NCBI GenBank assembly: GCA_949130495.1 | Contig: OX422211.1 | Span: forward strand, 534,474,017 to 534,538,016 | DNA length: 64,000 bases | Direction: 5' to 3' | Source: Sambucus nigra | Taxonomy: Eukaryota; Streptophyta; Magnoliopsida; Dipsacales; Adoxaceae | Shown: positions 58,699 to 64,000 of the stretch, piece by piece | How positions within the stretch are numbered: the first letter of the stretch is position 1 | Layout: every line of letters begins with the position of its first letter | Position numbers and translations under genes: made by a program | Notes under the pieces: generated by a model | Seen by the model: only the letters and a program-made list of their open reading frames with translations | The model's database searches: none | What the model was told of the DNA's origin: nothing

Positions 58699-59898
58699 AC
58701 TTGAAAGTTACTTTTAAAAATGAGTATTACTATATTTACATACTTTCATATCCGCCTGATAAAATAAAATAATAAAATTTATACCTTATTTTTTGATGGG
58801 ATTCATAATAATAATGTACAAAATTTTAATATATCGGATATAAAAAGTGAATATAAAATCCTTTAAACATATGATTGTGCTACGGATCATTTAAGAGGTT
58901 TGAAAGTTCTCACTCCATTTATCATCATCATCATGGATTTCAGCACCATTTTGCCAAACGCTTACGAACCTTTATTTTCTTCCCTTCAAACAATTCAAAC
59001 TCAAAACAAACTTCACACGTTTTCTTCACAAAGCATGCAGAGACGGTTCAAAGACACGTCATACAATTCTTAAGATAATTTAGACTGTACAAAGACCAAA
59101 ATAAAAGGGCAGTGACATTGAAAGTCAAAATGATGAATTTATTAAATTCTAGTTATTTGTTTATTTGAAAGATTTGAAAACTATTACAATTGTCTAACGC
59201 AAACTCCTCTAAGTCCAAAGCAGCGAAAATAATGTTTGTGACGTCAATACAATCGCTGCAAGATAAGACCATATTTTATAAGTGCAAGGAAATAGTTTAG
59301 GAATAATGAACGCTTTTCAAAATATCATTCGAAGTGGATGTATATTGGGTCGCACAAGGCATAAATATTTAAAGGGTATATATCAAATAGTTTTTTAAAT
59401 TTTTTTTAATATATGTTTAGTTCAAGTTTTTTTATTTTAAATCAAAAAGTTCTTTATCATGTCAAAAAGACTTTACCATATCGCTGGTGCGGATCTTTAA
59501 AGATAAGAGAATAAGGGATTTTTTGATACAAAATAAAAAAGTTGAACTAAATGTGTATTAAAAAAATTTTGAGGAACTTTTTAGTATTTGATCCAATATT
59601 TAATGCACTTTTAAAATATTTTAGTCTTTGGATCCTTATCATTTCTTATAGTTTATTGTTTAATTTTAAAAATATAATGGTATGTTTAATGATAAAGTTA
59701 AAACATAATATAAAAATATGAAATACAATTTCTTGCTTTTATCATTTTTTATGAAATTCAATTTTCCAACATTATAAGAAAATATTTATTTGATGAAAAT
59801 TAGGAGAAAAAGAATAACATATCATGTTATATATATATTTCTACAATATTTATAGTTTTGTGATAATAACTAATTAAAAAGCATTAATATTAAATATA
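58699..59898. other. AT-rich sequence without recognised features
   Basis: A 46-codon frame at 58,933-59,073 has no recognisable product. Nothing else seen. Confidence 0.45.
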
Positions 59899-59906
59899 TA
59901 ACCACT

Positions 59907-60338
59907 CAGTGGCAGATCCAAGAATTCTCTCTAGGAGGGGTGAAAACACTTCTTTTATTGTGAAAAATTAAGGGGTGAAAGTATTGTATGTAGATTAGTC
60001 GTGGGTTATATCCATGACAAAAGTTATAATCATTGAAAATTAAAACAAATTTCTTGAGCTATTAAATTAAATGAAATTTTTTGAAGTTGTAAATAAAATT
60101 TGTCGTCGATAAAATTGTAAAAAGTCAATGTTAAGAAATTGTCATGGCTAGAAACCGTGACAAAATGTGTGCCAGCCTGAAGTTTTAGAACAACTTTTAT
60201 CATAGTTGTTTGCCTCTGGCCATTTAATCGCGGACTTAGGCGGTTAGAAAATATGAATTTTACTATTAATTTAAATTTTAAAAATCCCAAAAACTAAGAA
60301 AGGGCAATCCCCCCGGGACCTACATGGGCTCACCCCCG
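59907..60338. mobile_element. hAT-like degenerate non-autonomous element
   Basis: Begins CAGTGGCAGATCCAAG, related to the start at 61,615, and ends GGGCTCACCCCCG. Flanked by TAACCACT (59,899-59,906) and TAAACACT (60,339-60,346), a 7-of-8 match. No coding capacity. Confidence 0.6.
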
Positions 60339-60346
60339 TAAACACT

Positions 60347-60855
60347 TATATGCCAAGTGAACGATGTATTTTTTTTTACCAATTTTTTAATGCTTTTACT
60401 TTTGAATACTTTACAAATGCTCAATTTTTTAAAATTTAATTATAATCAAGTGAATGTGAAACCCCATTTCGAATTTCGCCCCATTTTATTATGGGTATTC
60501 AGTCAAACCCCCTCATCATCAAAGGGAAAAAATAAGAACTTTTAAATAAATAAATAAAGAATCATTTGAATGGAGTGGTCAGATAACTTATTAGTGGCAT
60601 TTCTACTGTGGCGCTATATCATGTCACGGCCTTGAATAGCCAAACCTCAATTTATTTGTTTTGGAAGAATCTAGCATTTTTCTCTATTATTTAAAAAGTT
60701 AAAATGAGCAAAATGGTAAAAGTAAAATAATATGCTATTCTGATGGTATAATATTCGGTTTCCTTTGGAAAATAAAGTTTATAATTTTTATGCTTGTAAG
60801 TTTGAAAGCGAGACTTCCTTATTTTAAAAATCAAGTCTGGGGCTTTGTTTTACTT

Positions 60856-60860
<5 letters not shown>
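60347..60860. other. AT-rich sequence without recognised features
   Basis: No repeats or coding signal seen. Confidence 0.4.

Positions 60861-60940
<80 letters not shown>
60861..60940. repeat. (TC)n-(TA)n microsatellite
   Basis: About 14 TC units followed by about 25 TA units. Confidence 0.95.
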
Positions 60941-60943
<3 letters not shown>

Positions 60944-61230
60944 ATCTTCTTATGCGAATTGTCCCGTATTTTAATCGTGTGATCGAACATCTGTCGTCTG
61001 GCGAAGAGTCAAGAATTATCTGCTAAATTATTGGCGCTCTTTTTTTTTTCTCGGTTCACCGCCAGGTGACACATGTTCTATCCGCACTGTTAAAATACAG
61101 GACAGTCTGTACAAGAGCAGTATATATATATAAGCAGGGCTCATACATACCAAGTTTTCATACTTGTTGGCGTAAACTTATTTTAATAAAATATTAAAAA
61201 AATATTATTGAGCTGTATATTTTTATGTGA

Positions 61231-61445
61231 CATTTAAACATTTCAAGGTGGTCATATAAAAAAAAATCAGCTAAAAATAACATTCTTTGCATTTTTAAAA
61301 AATCGATCAAACTTTCATAGCTTTTAAAGCACTTTATAAGCTGTGAAAGTTTGACCCATTTTTTAAAAATAGCAAAAAAAAAGTTATTTTTAGCTGATTT
61401 TTTTTATATGAATCTTTTATATGGATCTCTTGAAATGTTTAAGTA
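61231..61445. repeat. Long hairpin (foldback) with an extra half-copy
   Basis: The left arm (CATTTAAACATTTCAAGG ... TCAAACTTTCATAGC) pairs over about 100 bp with the right arm (GCTGTGAAAGTTTGA ... CTTGAAATGTTTAAG). A degraded third copy of the arm follows at 61,447-61,510. No TSD identified. Confidence 0.75.
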
Positions 61446-61529
61446 CCATATAAAAAAATTCAACTCAAAAATAATTTTTTGACTATTTAAAAAAAAATCA
61501 ATATGTAAATTTGATATGTATAAGAGTCT

Positions 61530-61532
<3 letters not shown>

Positions 61533-61614
<82 letters not shown>
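61533..61614. repeat. (TA)n microsatellite
   Basis: About 41 TA units, directly against the left end of the hAT-like element. Confidence 0.95.
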
Positions 61615-61617
<3 letters not shown>

Positions 61618-62161
61618 TGGCGGATCCAGGATTTTGTGTGAACTGGGGCGAAAGTTTCGATAGTTGCCGGGGGTTCGGAGGCGGGAGCCCCTGAGGCGAT
61701 TTTTTGGGGGATTTTTTCGAGCTTCTTTTGGATTGTTTTTACTTTTTTGGGCATAATATTCATTTTCAACACTAATTGGAGTGGGAGATGATTGAACCTC
61801 GCTTCGGATACGGTTGGTGCGTTGTATCCTCTTTTTCGTTTAAAATATTTTTCCATTGATTCCCTATATTTACAAATTTAATTTAATTTCACATATAAAT
61901 TTAATTTCATATAGGGTTTTTTTTGGAGTGGGAGAAACTAGGGTTTTTTTTTATTTGGTACGGGAGAAGAGGGAGTAACAGACCTTTAAGTTTTTTTTTT
62001 TAGTTTATTACAGATTTTTCCCTGAACTTTGAATATAATTTCAAGTAACCTCCAGGTTTAATTTTTTATACAAAAACTCCTAAAAAAAATTTTATTTTTT
62101 TTTATTTTTTAAATGAACTGGAGCAGCCGCCCCACTTCGGCCTGGGGTGGATCCGCCCCTA
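61615..62161. mobile_element. hAT-like non-autonomous element in a TA microsatellite
   Basis: Ends CAGTGGCGGATCC and GGATCCGCCCCTA are inverted copies. The inner word GGGGGTTCGGAGGCGGGAGC matches in reverse the GC-rich part of the element at 58,465-58,690, so the two are relatives. TA repeats lie on both sides, which hides the TSD. Confidence 0.7.
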
Positions 62162-62169
62162 TATGTTTG

Positions 62170-62170
<1 letters not shown>

Positions 62171-62237
<67 letters not shown>
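62171..62237. repeat. (TA)n-(CA)n microsatellite
   Basis: TA units to about 62,194, then CA units. Confidence 0.95.
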
Positions 62238-62238
<1 letters not shown>

Positions 62239-62705
62239 TTTCTTTACGTCTATTTCAATAAAAGTGAATTATGAGTTTTATCAAATTTAAATGGGTTCAT
62301 ATTACTCATGGGTAGAAGTCAGTTTCTTTTTATTCAACGTTGGCTGCTTCGGAGAGTTGTTTTTAATTAAACCGTTGATATTTTTTAGATTTCTTATATC
62401 CCATTCATGGTTGACAAAAGGTTTTAACTAGAGATGTAGCTGATACTTTGTGATTCCTTGATTCCTATCATTCTAAACAGTTGTAAATTTGACGGTTAAT
62501 TAAAAGTCCAAATCTTAAACCATAAGTTTGGGTTAAATTTGGTTGCAACCTTGATATTTCATTTCCTAAAAACATAAATTACAGCCCTAAAAATTGCTAA
62601 ATGCAAAAATTCAATAGTTAAAAATTAATGTGACAGAATCGCGGATTAGGTCGTTCTATTTAATGTGTTTCACAATTCTGTCCAAAACTTGTGTTACCGT
62701 CCTTA

Positions 62706-63134
62706 GAGCATCCCTTGTGGAGGATGCTGACAAAAGGTAATTTTAACAACTGAAAAGTTAGTTTAGCAATCATTTGAATCAAGCTTCCACAATGGTGGAA
62801 TAGCAGAATTGGTAACTAATGTTCCTACGAACATCTCTTCATCGTAGGAAATAAAAGTTGAACTTCTTACGAACAAATATTGTTTGTAGGAACCAACTAA
62901 TATAATAAAAAATGATTATTTGCATTTGTTACGAACTTCATTTGTTCGTAGGAATTCCTACGAACAGATGAAGTTCGTAGAAAGTATTTGCAAATTTAGT
63001 AGTCGAATGGTAACTTTGCAAAACGACTGACATTTTTACTACGAAATTTGTTGCTTTTATCTCACGACTGTAGGTATACGGATTTGCAAAACTACAAATT
63101 ATCTTGGACGTTAGTAATACCACTACGGATGCTC
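62706..63134. mobile_element. Tourist/PIF-Harbinger-like MITE
   Basis: Ends GAGCATCCCTTGTGG and CCACTACGGATGCTC are inverted copies, flanked by TTA on both sides (62,703-62,705 and 63,135-63,137), the 3-bp TSD of PIF/Harbinger elements. 429 bp without transposase. Confidence 0.75.
62930..62979. repeat. 50-bp near-perfect palindrome inside the MITE
   Basis: Centre GGAATTCC; arms TACGAACTTCATTTGTTCG and its complement differ at one base. Confidence 0.9.
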
Positions 63135-63137
63135 TTA

Positions 63138-64000
63138 TAACACTCGGTCAGCCTCAAGATAAAACAGTCCAAAATAAAAAAATAATTTATGTCTTAAAAA
63201 ACTATGCACAATAAGAATTTGGTATACTATCACTTATTCATTATTAATTACTCAATATCACATTATCAGTTTGGAGGACGAACTGATCGGTAAGGAAAAC
63301 AGAAAAATACTCAAAAGGAGAGAGAGTATTTGTGTCTTCTTTTCCTCTGAAAAAAATTATTTTGCAGTAAGATAGAGATGTAATTTGTATTCTTTTTTTC
63401 TTGTACCTAAAACCAATTCCCTTTCTTTGGCTTAAGTAGTCCTTAGAGACAAAACATAATAACCTTGTTTCTTTTATGTTTAATCTAGCACCTCTTTGCT
63501 CGTTTTTATTTTTTCTGCTCCTCCGATGGCCTAGCGTCAACCTCATCCTCTCTGATTCTCTTGGAACTCCGATGGAACGGCCTCACCCTCATCACTCCAA
63601 TCTGGATTTCTACCTCTGTTCTCGCCTGTCTCATATATTCTCGACGGCTCTCGCACTCCCTCTACGTCTTCGACCTTCTGATATGTTTAAAGAATTTATT
63701 TTTTCTTTTTCAAGTTATAAATTTTACTCTATTGCTGCTAACAAACTATGAAAATCTTGCTTTCCCTTCGATTTATTATTCATTTTTAATACTAATGAAA
63801 ATCTTGTGATTGTATTACACATCTATTATTTGTTTCTATTGAGTTCAGATTACTATGAGGATCTTACTTTCCTCTTTGACTTTTTTTTTAAATCTAATTT
63901 TGATATTTTGGTGAGATGGGCTAATTTATTAATTGTTTAGAGCAAGTACACTCATTTTTTTTTGTTGGTGAGCTATAATTTAATGTTTAAAAATGGCATA
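63138..64000. other. Right end; possible exon or leader at 63,490-63,690
   Basis: The stretch is AT-rich except for a CT-rich, more GC-rich segment at 63,490-63,690 with an ATG at 63,572 and an open frame (MERPHPHHSNLDFYLCSRL). This base composition could mark a 5' leader or first exon of a host gene that continues to the right, but I recognise no protein and see no firm promoter or splice site. Confidence 0.2.

Noticed and set aside
58875..59078. Small ORF, possible peptide gene
   Set aside because: No recognisable protein, no promoter or conserved context; length is within chance expectation.
63244..63546. Minus-strand 100-codon ORF
   Set aside because: Low-complexity lysine/arginine-rich reading with no known motif, opposite to the CT-rich segment.

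Overview
The window looks like nuclear DNA of a flowering plant, probably a eudicot. It is AT-rich and made mostly of nested LTR retrotransposons (Ty3/gypsy Tat, Athila and chromovirus types, plus a Ty1/copia-like one), with small non-autonomous DNA transposons at the right end. I found no intact host gene, rRNA, tRNA or CRISPR array. Every recognisable protein is a retrotransposon protein and almost all carry stops or frameshifts. Boundaries were set by finding TG...CA termini, 5-bp target duplications (TSDs), primer-binding sites (PBS) and polypurine tracts (PPT) by eye.

Layout. 1-6.3 kb: old Tat element A (minus strand, cut by the left edge). 6,566-30,934: a tandem array of a gag-only copia-like element (minus), LTR-int-LTR-int-LTR-int-LTR, flanked once by ATAAT. 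Two later elements lie inside the array: a 3.6-kb apparent solo LTR G (10,020-13,651, TSD TCTAC) and an Athila-like element F (22,729-30,905, plus, TSD ACGGA) that has gag and protease but no reverse transcriptase or integrase. 31.7-32.5 kb and 53.96-54.4 kb: the two halves of an old Tat-like element D (plus), split by chromovirus E (32,485-53,958, minus, TSD AGTAG, two 2.27-kb LTRs). E is in turn split inside its RT gene by Tat element B (36,899-49,179, minus). 54.4-56.9 kb: another Tat-like gag, PBS and LTR (C, minus), whose LTR holds a hAT-like element. 56.9-64 kb: AT-rich sequence without recognised genes but with four further inverted-repeat or hAT-like elements, long hairpins, a Tourist/PIF-like MITE and TA/TC/CA microsatellites.

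How the parts relate. Relative ages follow from nesting: D before E before B; array before G and F. Element B is the richest piece. Besides gag, protease, RT, two RNase H domains and integrase on the minus strand, its 3' region carries two genes on the opposite strand: a three-exon gene whose first exon resembles the plant 'putative gypsy-type transposon' domain, with its own TATA box and poly(A) signal, and a second coiled-coil ORF with a similar C-terminal tail and its own poly(A) signal. An 11-copy, 42-bp tandem repeat separates these genes from pol. The most unusual structures are the single-TSD tandem array of a gag-only element and the pair of antisense genes in B.
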